Origin: Treponema sp.
GTDB taxonomy: Bacteria; Spirochaetota; Spirochaetia; Treponematales; Treponemataceae
NCBI GenBank assembly: GCA_017614655.1
Contig: JAGABO010000032.1
Span: 1-5,854, forward strand
DNA: 5,854 nt
Direction: 5' to 3'
Below the pieces are notes generated by a model, which searched no databases, was not told the origin of the DNA, and saw only the letters and a list, made by a program, of their open reading frames with translations. The translations under genes were made by a program, and so were the position numbers. This document shows positions 1-5,658 of the stretch, piece by piece; position 1 is the first letter of the stretch, and each line of letters opens with the position of its first letter.

Positions 1-177
1 TGTGCGTGCAGCACGTTTTCCAACTGCGAAAGTTCCGAATCCAACGAGAGCAACATCATCACCCTTTTTAAGAGCTTTAGTTACATTGTCGATGAAAGAT
101 TTGAGAGCTGCTTCTGAATCCTTTTTTGTAAGACCTGTGTCTTTTGCAATTGCGTCAACCAATTCTGTCTTGTTCAT
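1..177 (-). CDS. HU-family DNA-binding protein, N-terminal part (gene runs off the left edge)
   Basis: This is the first 59 codons of a small histone-like nucleoid protein of the HU/IHF family, which binds and bends DNA as a dimer. The visible protein starts MNKTELVDAIAKDTGLTKK, continues with the helical segment around residues 20-41, and reaches the characteristic VGFGTF motif near residues 47-52. HU proteins are usually about 90 residues, so the DNA-binding arm and C-terminal helix lie outside the window. The ATG at 177-175 is chosen because AAGGAGA (192-186) sits 8 bases upstream. The gene points away from the tRNA/rho block, with a long non-coding stretch upstream, so it probably has its own promoter. 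HU versus an IHF-like paralogue cannot be settled from this half, so no symbol is given. Confidence 0.93.
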   Translation of the reverse strand, partial: MNKTELVDAIAKDTGLTKKDSEAALKSFIDNVTKALKKGDDVALVGFGTFAVGKRAART

Positions 178-237
178 GAGAAAAATCTCCTTAATATAAA
201 ATAGTCCCCTCGCATATTTTAGTACAAGGTATCCCTT

Positions 238-243
238 ATTATA
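238..243 (-). promoter_or_regulatory. Possible -10 element of the HU gene
   Basis: A perfect TATAAT lies on the minus strand at 243-238. Transcription would start near 231 and give a leader of about 54 bases before the HU ATG. The matching -35 position (266-261, TAGAAT) fits the consensus poorly, so this is a candidate only. Confidence 0.3.
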
Positions 244-693
244 GCTTAAAATGCATTAAAATTCTAGTATCCGGCAATATTTTACAGGGCTTACGCATGA
301 AAAAAATATTAAGTATCAAAGTGATGTTAAAGAGTTTAATGTGGATAAAAAAACACGGGAAGATATCAGTCGGACTGGAAAATAGTGTTTCAGAAAAAAT
401 TTGGCGGTAGGAAACGTAATGAGGGGCGAAAAGACTCTGTTTGCGGATGTCGCGTGAGCGACATTTTATAAGTTCCATTACCGCAAACAGCGTTTAGCAT
501 GCCAGCATGCGGTTTTGCCCATCATTCCGTTGACGATAGCCAATTTTTTTTCTGAAAGCATTATTGTAAGGTTTTTTCGGTTCGAATGATATCTGGTAGT
601 GTTTTTTTTGCCCCTTATTACGCGTTCGACAGCTGTTTTTTAATACTAAAAGATTTTTTCATGCGTGAGTAGCTGATAAAACCTGCGAGATAA
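244..693. other. Gene-poor intergenic region
   Basis: There is no convincing gene in this stretch. The longest open frame (minus strand, 478-239) runs through a perfect hairpin, has no Shine-Dalgarno, shows an unremarkable residue composition and matches no family I recognise, so I treat it as chance. The region is A/T-rich with T-runs at 544-551 and 602-609. Its notable content is the nested inverted repeat at 437-490 and the AGCATGC direct repeats at 496-502 and 504-510. Confidence 0.6.
437..490. other. Nested perfect stem-loop (17 bp in two blocks), possible structured RNA
   Basis: CTGTTTGCGG at 437-446 is perfectly complementary to CCGCAAACAG at 481-490. Directly inside it, ATGTCGC (447-453) pairs perfectly with GCGACAT (458-464) around a GTGA loop, which on the plus strand fits the stable GNRA tetraloop class. 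The two stems stack without a gap on the 5' side and are separated by a 16-base bulge (465-480) on the 3' side. A competing pairing exists: CCGCA (481-485) with TGCGG (508-512). A run of eight T follows at 544-551. The loop class favours a plus-strand RNA, but I see no clear promoter for either strand, so an RNA element, a protein-binding site or a terminator all remain possible. Confidence 0.5.
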
Positions 694-722
694 TTGACAA
701 GATTTATTTGTGTTGATATAAT
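694..722 (+). promoter_or_regulatory. Consensus promoter of the tRNA-Val/tRNA-Pro unit
   Basis: TTGACA (694-699) and TATAAT (717-722) both match the primary sigma factor consensus and are separated by the ideal 17 bases. TG at 714-715 adds an extended -10. The expected start near 729 lies about 8 bases before the mature tRNA-Val 5' end at 737, as is usual for strong stable-RNA promoters. Confidence 0.9.
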
Positions 723-736
723 GGCTTTACTTTTTT

Positions 737-810
737 GGAGGATTAGCTCAGCTGGTACGAGCGTCTGGTTTACACCCAGGATGTCGGGGGTTCGATCCCC
801 TCATCCTCCA
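737..810 (+). tRNA. tRNA-Val (anticodon TAC)
   Basis: This is a full cloverleaf. The acceptor stem GGAGGAT (737-743) pairs with ATCCTCC (803-809), and the discriminator is A810. The D arm is GCTC/GAGC (746-749 and 759-762). The anticodon stem 764-768/776-780 has one G-T pair, with anticodon TAC at 771-773. The T arm 786-790/798-802 carries a TTCGATC loop. The 3' CCA is not encoded. The anticodon reads GTA and, with a modified U34, other valine codons. It is the first gene of a two-tRNA transcript, 8 bases ahead of tRNA-Pro. Confidence 0.97.
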
Positions 811-818
811 TCAAGAAT

Positions 819-891
<73 letters not shown>

Positions 892-901
892 CTTTTCTCG
901 T

Positions 902-918
902 AAAAACATACTGTTTTT
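902..918 (+). terminator. Weak A/T hairpin after the tRNA unit
   Basis: AAAAACA (902-908) and TGTTTTT (912-918) form a perfect 7-bp stem with a 3-base loop, ending in the T-run. It lies 11 bases after tRNA-Pro and is the only terminator-like element there. It is mostly A-T pairs, so it may be leaky and let transcripts run into rho. Confidence 0.3.
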
Positions 919-938
919 TATTCCACGTTATTTTTAAT

Positions 939-944
939 TATAAT
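939..944 (+). promoter_or_regulatory. Possible -10 element of rho
   Basis: A perfect TATAAT lies 89 bases before the rho ATG. The -35 position holds only a T-rich match (3 of 6 at best). The predicted leader is about 83 bases. Readthrough from the tRNA unit is an alternative source of rho mRNA. Confidence 0.4.
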
Positions 945-1033
945 CATGTTATACAGGCAACCCTTAGAGACTGATTTGTTTTTTCGGGTTTTTTTTGATA
1001 AAAGAAATCTTTATATTTGATTGGAGAAAGAAA

Positions 1034-2854
1034 ATGGCTTTAATCAGACGCCGCTCTTCAAAATCAGCAGAAGAAGCTGAAACTTCAGCAGAGAACACAG
1101 AAACTTCCGTTCAGGAAACAACAGCATCAGAAGGTGCTCCGGAAGAAGAAAAACCAAAGAGACGCAGGGTTGTAAAAAAAACTGTTAAGACAGAAGAAAG
1201 TCAGGAAGCAGCTCCGCTGGAAAGTTCAGCTTCGGAAACGGGGGGACAGGCAGCTTCTGAAACTTCAGAGCCTGTTTCTACGGAATCAGAAGCACCTTCT
1301 GCAGAAGAGAGCCAGGCTTCTTCGGGAAGTTCAGAACATCAGGAATATCAGGGAAATCAGCGCTGGCAGAACCGGCCTTACAATCAGAATAACCGCTATC
1401 AGAATAACAGATACCAGAACAACAGATATCAGAATAACCGCTATCAGAATAACAGATACCAGAACAACAGATATTCAGCAGGAAATAATTCAAACTACGA
1501 AAGAAACCTTCAGGCCCGCATGGAAGCCGTAGAAGCAGCCCAGAGAATCGAGAATATAGAAGAATACGAATCAAAGCCGCGCCTTCGCATAAATGACCTT
1601 ACAAAGATGAGCGTTATAGAGCTCCGTGAACTGGGAACTCAGCAGGGACTTCCGGCAGACGACCTTGCCGCAATGAAAAAGCAGGACTTGATTTTTTCTA
1701 TCCTCAAGGCTCACACTGAACACGGCGGACTTATCTTTGCAAGCGGTGCCCTCGAGATTCTTCCGGACGGTTACGGATTTTTAAGAAGCCCGCAGAACTC
1801 TTATCTTCCGGGTCCTGACGACATCTACATTTCTCCAAGCCAGATCCGTCTTTTTAACCTTAATACCGGTGATACCGTTGACGGCCAGATCCGTTCTCCT
1901 AAGGAAGGCGAGAGGTTCTTTGCACTTCTTCGCATAGAGACCGTTAACTATGATGATCCTAAAGTTGCTCAGACCCGCGTTCCTTTTGAAAACCTTACGC
2001 CGCTTTATCCGGACGAAAAGTTCCGTCTTGAAACAGTTTCTACAGAATTAAGCACGCGTATCGTTGACCTCTTTGTTCCGATCGGAAAAGGACAGCGTCT
2101 TCTTATCGTAGCTCCTCCTAAGGCAGGTAAGACTACGCTCATGCAGAAGGTTGCAAATGCAATTACTGCAAACAATCCGGATGTTTATCTTATCGTTCTT
2201 TTAATTGATGAACGCCCTGAGGAAGTTACCGAAATGGAGCGCACAATCAATGCGGAAGTTATTTCTTCTACTTTTGATGAACAGGCTACCCGTCATGTTC
2301 AGGTTGCAGAAATGGTTCTTGAAAAGGCAAAGCGCCTTGTTGAACACAAGAAAGACGTAGTAATCTTCCTTGATTCAATTACGCGTCTTGCACGTGCTTA
2401 CAACCAGACTGTTCCTACATCAGGAAAAGTCCTTTCCGGTGGTGTTGATTCAAACGCACTTCATAAGCCGAAGAGATTCTTTGGTGCTGCCCGTAACGTA
2501 GAAGAGGGCGGTTCCCTTACGATTATTTCTACATCGCTTATCGAAACCGGAAGCCGCATGGATGAAGTCATCTTTGAAGAGTTCAAGGGTACCGGTAACT
2601 CGGAAATCGACCTCGACAGGAAGCTTGCCGAACGCCGCCTCTTCCCTGCAATCAACATCAAGAAGTCAGGTACAAGACGCGAGGAGCTTCTCCTTACCGA
2701 AAACGAACTTCAGAAGATGTGGATTTTACGCAAGGCCCTTAACGACATGGAGGATGCAGACATGCTTTCGCTCATCATGGACAAGATGAAGAAGTCTAAG
2801 GACAATGATGCATTCCTTGCCATGATGAACACCGGCTCTGCTGCAAACGACTAG
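1034..2854 (+). CDS. rho: Transcription termination factor Rho with a long low-complexity N-terminal extension
   Basis: This is the hexameric RNA-dependent ATPase/helicase that ends transcription by pulling nascent RNA from polymerase. The 606-residue product is far longer than the 419 residues of E. coli Rho, because about 187 residues precede the conserved core. The extension has a basic start (ALIRRRSSK), an acidic Ser/Glu/Ala-rich part, a KPKRRR patch near 40-45, and six QNNRY repeats at 118-147. The core follows: the N-terminal helical domain from about 188, the RNA-binding OB fold with DGYGFLR (245-251), Walker A APPKAGKT (360-367), DERPEE with the catalytic-type Glu393, Walker B DVVIFLD (441-447), the Q-loop LSGGVD (467-472), the R-loop KGTG (518-521), and SGTRREELL with likely arginine finger R548. 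All key residues are intact. I chose ATG 1034 over the in-frame TTG at 995 because GGAGAAAG (1023-1030) sits just upstream. Confidence 0.97.
   Translation: MALIRRRSSKSAEEAETSAENTETSVQETTASEGAPEEEKPKRRRVVKKTVKTEESQEAAPLESSASETGGQAASETSEPVSTESEAPSAEESQASSGSSEHQEYQGNQRWQNRPYNQNNRYQNNRYQNNRYQNNRYQNNRYQNNRYSAGNNSNYERNLQARMEAVEAAQRIENIEEYESKPRLRINDLTKMSVIELRELGTQQGLPADDLAAMKKQDLIFSILKAHTEHGGLIFASGALEILPDGYGFLRSPQNSYLPGPDDIYISPSQIRLFNLNTGDTVDGQIRSPKEGERFFALLRIETVNYDDPKVAQTRVPFENLTPLYPDEKFRLETVSTELSTRIVDLFVPIGKGQRLLIVAPPKAGKTTLMQKVANAITANNPDVYLIVLLIDERPEEVTEMERTINAEVISSTFDEQATRHVQVAEMVLEKAKRLVEHKKDVVIFLDSITRLARAYNQTVPTSGKVLSGGVDSNALHKPKRFFGAARNVEEGGSLTIISTSLIETGSRMDEVIFEEFKGTGNSEIDLDRKLAERRLFPAINIKKSGTRREELLLTENELQKMWILRKALNDMEDADMLSLIMDKMKKSKDNDAFLAMMNTGSAAND
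1385..1474 (+). repeat. Perfect 45-bp tandem duplication built of 15-bp units, inside rho
   Basis: Six 15-bp units each encode QNNRY and occur as three variants in the order A-B-C-A-B-C. A is 1385-1399 and 1430-1444, B is 1400-1414 and 1445-1459, and C is 1415-1429 and 1460-1474. The two 45-bp halves are identical, including synonymous positions (CGC versus AGA for Arg, TAT versus TAC for Tyr), which points to a recent duplication. All unit lengths are multiples of three, so copy changes alter the length of Rho's disordered arm without breaking the frame. Confidence 0.97.
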
Positions 2855-2880
2855 GGCGCGTTTACTGAATGTACGGCATA

Positions 2881-2910
2881 TTGACCTTATTTGATTATTT
2901 TTGATAGAAT
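2881..2910 (+). promoter_or_regulatory. Probable rpmE promoter
   Basis: TTGACC (2881-2886) is followed after 18 bases by TAGAAT (2905-2910), with TG at 2902-2903 giving an extended -10. It begins 27 bases after the rho stop. Transcription from near 2917 would give a leader of about 160 bases before rpmE. No intrinsic terminator is visible after rho, so rho-rpmE cotranscription is also possible. Confidence 0.55.
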
Positions 2911-2916
2911 AGGGCA

Positions 2917-3077
2917 CTAAATAATTTAATCTTGTGGCTGTAACTTGGGCGATAACAGTGAGAGAATGAGGGCACTGTAAGGGGCAGTTTCTTTTTTATG
3001 AAGCCTCTTTCCTGCGAAAGTGTGGTGCTTTAGCTGACTGGTTGTTCTTTGCCGCCGGGCAAGATAAGGAGTTAATC
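2917..3077 (+). promoter_or_regulatory. Structured rpmE leader, possible ribosomal-protein autoregulatory site
   Basis: The leader holds mutually exclusive pairings. ACAGTG (2955-2960) can pair with CACTGT (2973-2978), or ACTGT (2974-2978) can pair with GCAGT (2984-2988), the latter followed directly by a T-rich tract to 2997 as in an attenuator. A nested hairpin follows (AAGC 3001-3004 with GCTT 3027-3030, and CTTT 3007-3010 with AAAG 3017-3020). TTGCC (3049-3053) with GGCAA (3058-3062) then ends a few bases before the Shine-Dalgarno at 3066-3071. Leaders that respond to L31 are known in several bacterial groups. This one is inferred from base pairing only, and the stems are short. Confidence 0.35.
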
Positions 3078-3287
3078 ATGAAAGAGGGAATCCACCCTGA
3101 CTACAAACTTACAAAGATTACCTGCGTATGCGGAAACGTAATCGAGACACGTTCAACTGTAGAAAACATCAAGGTTGAAATCTGTTCTGCATGCCACCCG
3201 TTCTACACAGGAAAGCAGAAACTTGTTGACACAGCAGGACGTATCGACCGCTTCAACAAGCGCTACGGAATTCAGGAAAAGAAATAA
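3078..3287 (+). CDS. rpmE: 50S ribosomal protein L31, zinc-binding (C+) type
   Basis: This is a small large-subunit protein that contributes to an intersubunit bridge. The 69-residue product is normal length for the family and opens [20 protein letters not shown]. Four cysteines, C16, C18, C36 and C39 (CxC and CxxC), give the zinc site of the C+ form rather than the zinc-free paralogue expressed under zinc limitation. HPFYTGKQK and the RFNKRYG tail are family hallmarks. ATG 3078 is chosen because AAGGAG (3066-3071) lies 6 bases upstream. A longer reading from 3042 would start at a TTG and add 12 residues unlike L31. It lies downstream of rho with its own likely promoter and ends at the strong hairpin at 3307-3341. 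Confidence 0.97.
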   Translation: MKEGIHPDYKLTKITCVCGNVIETRSTVENIKVEICSACHPFYTGKQKLVDTAGRIDRFNKRYGIQEKK

Positions 3288-3306
3288 GTTTTTTATTCTT
3301 GAAACG

Positions 3307-3341
3307 AAAAGGGCTGCCACTTAGGGGCGGCTCTTTTTTTT
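3307..3341 (+). terminator. Intrinsic terminator of rpmE, possibly shared with the convergent gene
   Basis: GGGCTGCC (3311-3318) pairs with GGCGGCTC (3326-3333), with two G-T pairs and a 7-base loop, followed by eight T (3334-3341). Four A-T pairs extend the base outward (3307-3310). On the minus strand the hairpin is followed by TTTTCGTTT, so it may also stop transcripts of the convergent methyltransferase gene, which ends 78 bases away. Confidence 0.92.
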
Positions 3342-3418
3342 ATGTGCGGATTGTTTCAAATGGCCGCCGCCGCGGAGAGGTGCAAAATCCTGACGGCTTC
3401 TGGTAGCGTAACAGCAGG

Positions 3419-4543
3419 CTATGCGCGCGTTATTTTCCAGCAGCGGTGGATTTTCCTGTTGCGGTAATCTTCCGGAACGGACTGTGCCGTTATGTCCTGA
3501 ACTTCTGCACCTTCTGGAAGAAGCGCCTGATCAAAGGAAAGTCGCCTGCTGTTTGTAGAAAAGTAGAGGGTGCCTCCGTCATTCAATATGGAAAAGCACT
3601 TTGCAACGAGTGAACTCCAGTCGCGGTTAATGTCCAGCGTGTGTTCCGTCCGTTTTGAATTGGAGAAGGTGGGCGGATCCAGGATGATTATGTCGAAGCG
3701 GTTGGTCCTGTCCTTATTTGCAACTTCTGCGTTTTTCTGATTAAGGAAGCCGGTTGCATCCTGCCTTGTAAAGACATAGCGGGCCTCGTCGTCAAAGCCG
3801 TTTAAGCGGAAGTTTTCCTTTGCCCAGTCCAGGTAAGTGTTGCTCATGTCTACGCTTTCGATTCTTTTGGCTCCTCCTTCTGCTGCATAAACCGAAAAGC
3901 TTCCGGTGTAGCAGAAAAGGTTAAGCACGGTTTTTCCGCGGCAGGTTTCCCTTATGATTTTTCGAAGCGGCCTGTGGTCAAGGAAAAGTCCCGTGTCCAG
4001 ATATTCAGTAAGGTTAAGCGAAAAAAGCTGTCCCTGTTCCTGGGTGATTCCCTTAATGATGCATTGTGAATCAGTCTTTTCGTACTGATCCCGTTTTCCT
4101 TCTGCACTCTGATGGCGGCGGATTTTTTCTATTACGTGGCTTTCGTCAATTTCGAGTGCCTGTGAAAGTGTCTTTTTCATGAGGGAAAGCCACAGTTCTT
4201 CTTCCTTTTCGTCTTTTTCGTAGGGACGCTCGTAAAGGTAAAGCAGTGCCCATGTACGGGATTTTTCGGCTTCCTTAACGAAAGCTGCTTCCTTTTTGTT
4301 TTCCGAAAGAACGGCATTTGTTTCTATAAGGTAACGTGCACATTCTTCTTTTGTAGTTATGTCGTCCGGTAAAAAAACATACAGGTCTACGGCAAGAGGA
4401 ATTTCCGGAATGTCGCGGTCATAAAGGCGCATGCAGCTGATTCTGTTTTTGCGGGCCCACTTCTTCTGCTGCTTATAGTTTTTTGTGATTCTGTTCTTAA
4501 AGAGTTCTGACTGCTGTAAGTTCTTTACTTCTGTGCTTTCCAT
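3419..4543 (-). CDS. rlmK: Stand-alone RlmK-type 23S rRNA methyltransferase (class I, SAM-dependent)
   Basis: This 374-residue protein resembles the C-terminal RlmK half of E. coli RlmKL, which makes m7G2069 in 23S rRNA. The RlmL half (THUMP plus m2G2445 methylase) is absent here. The start FKNRITKNYKQQKKWARKN and RLYDRDIPE (about 16-47) match the RlmK N-terminal region. DTGLFLDHR (183-191), motif I LNLFCYTGS (207-215), the acidic residue after strand 2 (SVDMS, D232) and motif IV DPPTFSNSK (289-297) build the SAM and target-base pocket, and NRKIHRCW (362-369) closes the fold. TFSNSK after DPP fits RlmK rather than RlmI. A charged insert at about 67-120 is longer than I recall in E. coli. I chose ATG 4543 over an in-frame TTG at 4567 because a good promoter lies between them and neither start has a Shine-Dalgarno. 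The exact target base is inferred from the family. Confidence 0.85.
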   Translation of the reverse strand: MESTEVKNLQQSELFKNRITKNYKQQKKWARKNRISCMRLYDRDIPEIPLAVDLYVFLPDDITTKEECARYLIETNAVLSENKKEAAFVKEAEKSRTWALLYLYERPYEKDEKEEELWLSLMKKTLSQALEIDESHVIEKIRRHQSAEGKRDQYEKTDSQCIIKGITQEQGQLFSLNLTEYLDTGLFLDHRPLRKIIRETCRGKTVLNLFCYTGSFSVYAAEGGAKRIESVDMSNTYLDWAKENFRLNGFDDEARYVFTRQDATGFLNQKNAEVANKDRTNRFDIIILDPPTFSNSKRTEHTLDINRDWSSLVAKCFSILNDGGTLYFSTNSRRLSFDQALLPEGAEVQDITAQSVPEDYRNRKIHRCWKITRA

Positions 4544-4549
4544 GCGTAC

Positions 4550-4578
4550 ATTATATCTTTTTTGCAATGCAAGGGCAA
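4550..4578 (-). promoter_or_regulatory. Promoter of the RlmK-type gene, placing the transcript start at its ATG
   Basis: On the minus strand, TTGCCC (4578-4573) and a perfect TATAAT (4555-4550) are 17 bases apart. The expected start, 7 bases after the -10, falls at about 4543, the A of the ATG. This implies a leaderless mRNA. Confidence 0.65.
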
Positions 4579-4579
4579 A

Positions 4580-4605
4580 CGGCAGAAAGTTCAGCCTGCC
4601 TGCCG
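4580..4605 (-). terminator. Possible weak terminator after the Rpn gene
   Basis: CGGCAG (4580-4585) and CTGCCG (4600-4605) form a 6-bp G/C-rich stem with a 14-base loop, starting 1 base past the Rpn stop on the minus strand. Only three T follow, so termination would be inefficient. Some Rpn transcripts may continue into the methyltransferase gene. Confidence 0.25.
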
Positions 4606-4606
4606 C

Positions 4607-4783
4607 TTAATTTTGAACCTGCAGCTTTTCCTTTAACTCCAGGACTTTTTCCAGCGGAAGATCAACGCACTTTGCAATTATTTCGGGTGATACCTTTTCT
4701 TTTAAAAAGTTTTCTGCAGCTTCAATTGCTTTCTGTGAACGGCCTTCTTCAAGGTCGTAGTTTCTCTGCCTCAGATATGTCAT
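4607..4783 (-). CDS. Predicted internal product of the Rpn gene, RpnS-like antitoxin (gene within gene)
   Basis: An in-frame ATG at 4783-4781 (Met214 of the nuclease) is preceded by TGGAGGT at 4798-4792, the same 7-mer found before the full-length start, with a near-ideal 8-base gap. Separate translation would give a 58-residue protein from MTYLRQRNYDLEEGRSQKA to the shared stop. It would contain only the helical C-terminal tail and none of the D71/E84/Q86 nuclease site. In E. coli Rpn systems the separately translated C-terminal domain (RpnS) binds and blocks the toxic full-length protein (RpnL). The Shine-Dalgarno falls on Trp209-Arg210 (TGG AGG). Other Met codons nearby, such as 207 (4804), lack such a site. 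Function is inferred from this architecture; expression is not shown. Confidence 0.55.
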   Translation of the reverse strand: MTYLRQRNYDLEEGRSQKAIEAAENFLKEKVSPEIIAKCVDLPLEKVLELKEKLQVQN

Positions 4784-5422
4784 GAACTGAAACCTCCACT
4801 GCATGTTGTGCCGCGCGTCTTCTACGTAGCCTCTTAATGTCGAAGTAAAGCTGCTTCCGGCACGGTTTGAAATCAGGAACTCAAAGAACGCCCTGAGCTC
4901 TTCATCTTCAATCATTCTAGCACACAACGGTGCAATAAAAAAGTGCTTGAAATCTCCGTCGTTAAGTCTGACGTCTGTGTCTTCTGTACAGATATTCTGA
5001 AACGAATAAACCGGGTGACCGTAGTTAAAGATGTCTTCCATGCAGATAAAGATTACGTGTGAATCACGGAGGTTTTTGTAAGGCTCGCCGTCCCTAAGTG
5101 TATCAAGTGCCATGAGACCTGCATAGTAGCGCGAACGTTTTGGAAGCTCCTTTGTGTCTACAACCTGAAGTTCAATGTCGTACATGCGGTTTTCTTCCTT
5201 GACGAAAATGTCAAGGCGGATGCCTTTTTTGTCGTGGTCAAGATCGATGGTTTCTTCATTGTGCATTTCCATTCGGCTGATCCTGACGTTCAGGAGCATT
5301 TCAAGCAGATGCCTGCATGCATCGGGATGATGGCGCATAACTTTATAAAAAATAAAGTTGTCTGCAAGCGTTGCTTTTTCCCAGCGTTCTTCCGGGGTAA
5401 GTTTTCTTTCGTTTTGAGTCAT
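4607..5422 (-). CDS. Rpn-family PD-(D/E)XK nuclease (often annotated as putative transposase)
   Basis: This 271-residue protein belongs to the Rpn/PDDEXK_2 family of DNA nucleases, known as RecA-independent recombination-promoting enzymes and more recently as toxic anti-phage effectors. The active site is visible: GIRLD with D71, then YDIELQ with E84 and Q86 (the family's ExQ variant of ExK), then LPKRSRYYAG (93-102) as the conserved following helix. TLADNFIFYKVM near the start and the HVIFI strand (122-126) also fit. The C-terminal 50 residues (EEGRSQKAIEAAENFLKEK onward) form the variable helical tail with a small SPEIIAKCVDLPLEKV helix-turn-helix-like end. ATG 5422 follows TGGAGGT (5432-5426) at only 3 bases. 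No terminal inverted repeats suggest an insertion sequence. The gene contains a second, better-spaced translation start at 4783 (separate entry). Confidence 0.88.
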   Translation of the reverse strand: MTQNERKLTPEERWEKATLADNFIFYKVMRHHPDACRHLLEMLLNVRISRMEMHNEETIDLDHDKKGIRLDIFVKEENRMYDIELQVVDTKELPKRSRYYAGLMALDTLRDGEPYKNLRDSHVIFICMEDIFNYGHPVYSFQNICTEDTDVRLNDGDFKHFFIAPLCARMIEDEELRAFFEFLISNRAGSSFTSTLRGYVEDARHNMQWRFQFMTYLRQRNYDLEEGRSQKAIEAAENFLKEKVSPEIIAKCVDLPLEKVLELKEKLQVQN

Positions 5423-5432
5423 AAGACCTCCA

Positions 5433-5457
5433 TAATTAAGCTTCTGTCACTTAATTA
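5433..5457. promoter_or_regulatory. Perfect 8-bp inverted repeat abutting the Rpn Shine-Dalgarno
   Basis: TAATTAAG (5433-5440) and CTTAATTA (5450-5457) are exact inverted copies 9 bases apart. The inner edge is one base from TGGAGGT of the Rpn gene (5432-5426). Half-site size and spacing suit a dimeric repressor operator. As RNA it would form an A/U-rich hairpin beside the ribosome binding site. I could not find a convincing -35/-10 pair for the Rpn gene around it. Confidence 0.5.
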
Positions 5458-5638
5458 CATTGAGGAGGAACTGCAGAAAATACAAAAATATCACGATTTT
5501 TTATCAGAAGAATGTTTGACAGATTGCAGCCAGAGGAGGCAGCCGGGGAGAGGGGGTGCATTCTTGAACCAGGCAGAGGGGATGCAGAAAAGTGTTGTTT
5601 TTTTTTAAAGAAACATGCTATATTTTTTTATGAAAAAG

Positions 5639-5647
5639 TGGTACAAT
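5639..5647 (+). promoter_or_regulatory. Possible extended -10 promoter for the right-edge gene
   Basis: TGGTACAAT matches TGn plus a 5-of-6 -10 hexamer. The start would fall near 5654, about five bases before ATG 5659, again almost leaderless. A second extended -10 (TGCTATATT, 5616-5624, with TTGTTT 18 bases ahead at 5595-5600) is an alternative. Neither has a strong -35. Confidence 0.25.
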
Positions 5648-5658
5648 CCTTAATAAGT

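Noticed and set aside
239..478. 79-residue open frame on the minus strand upstream of HU
   Set aside because: Its start lies within the nested hairpin, there is no Shine-Dalgarno, and no domain or family is recognisable; the region is better explained as non-coding.
576..600. GGTTCGAAT resembling a tRNA T-loop
   Set aside because: Flanking bases do not form a T stem and no acceptor or anticodon arm can be built around it.
995..1033. Thirteen-residue N-terminal extension of Rho from TTG 995
   Set aside because: TTG 995 has no ribosome binding site, while ATG 1034 has GGAGAAAG at the right distance.
1385..1474. CRISPR array suggested by regularly spaced repeats
   Set aside because: The units are contiguous 15-mers in frame with rho, with no unique spacers.
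1278..1574. 98-residue minus-strand frame with repeated Cys/Ser/Tyr segments
   Set aside because: It is the antisense image of the QNNRY and Ser/Glu-rich part of rho; the repeats come from rho itself.
4567..4785. Plus-strand frame overlapping the end of the Rpn gene
   Set aside because: It is antisense to clear coding sequence and has no start signals of its own.
4607..5457. Rpn gene as part of an intact insertion sequence
   Set aside because: I found no terminal inverted repeats or target duplications flanking it; the transposase label in databases reflects a family name, not a transposon structure here.
5234..5608. Plus-strand frame antisense to the N-terminal part of Rpn
   Set aside because: It is a shadow of the nuclease reading frame that continues into low-complexity purine-rich DNA.
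5512..5658. Upstream part of an open frame that continues into the 8-bp repeat segment, with a TTGACA at 5516-5521
   Set aside because: No -10 fits the TTGACA at any normal spacing, and the translated sequence before Met 5659 has no recognisable features; the later ATG with a signal-like sequence is the better start.
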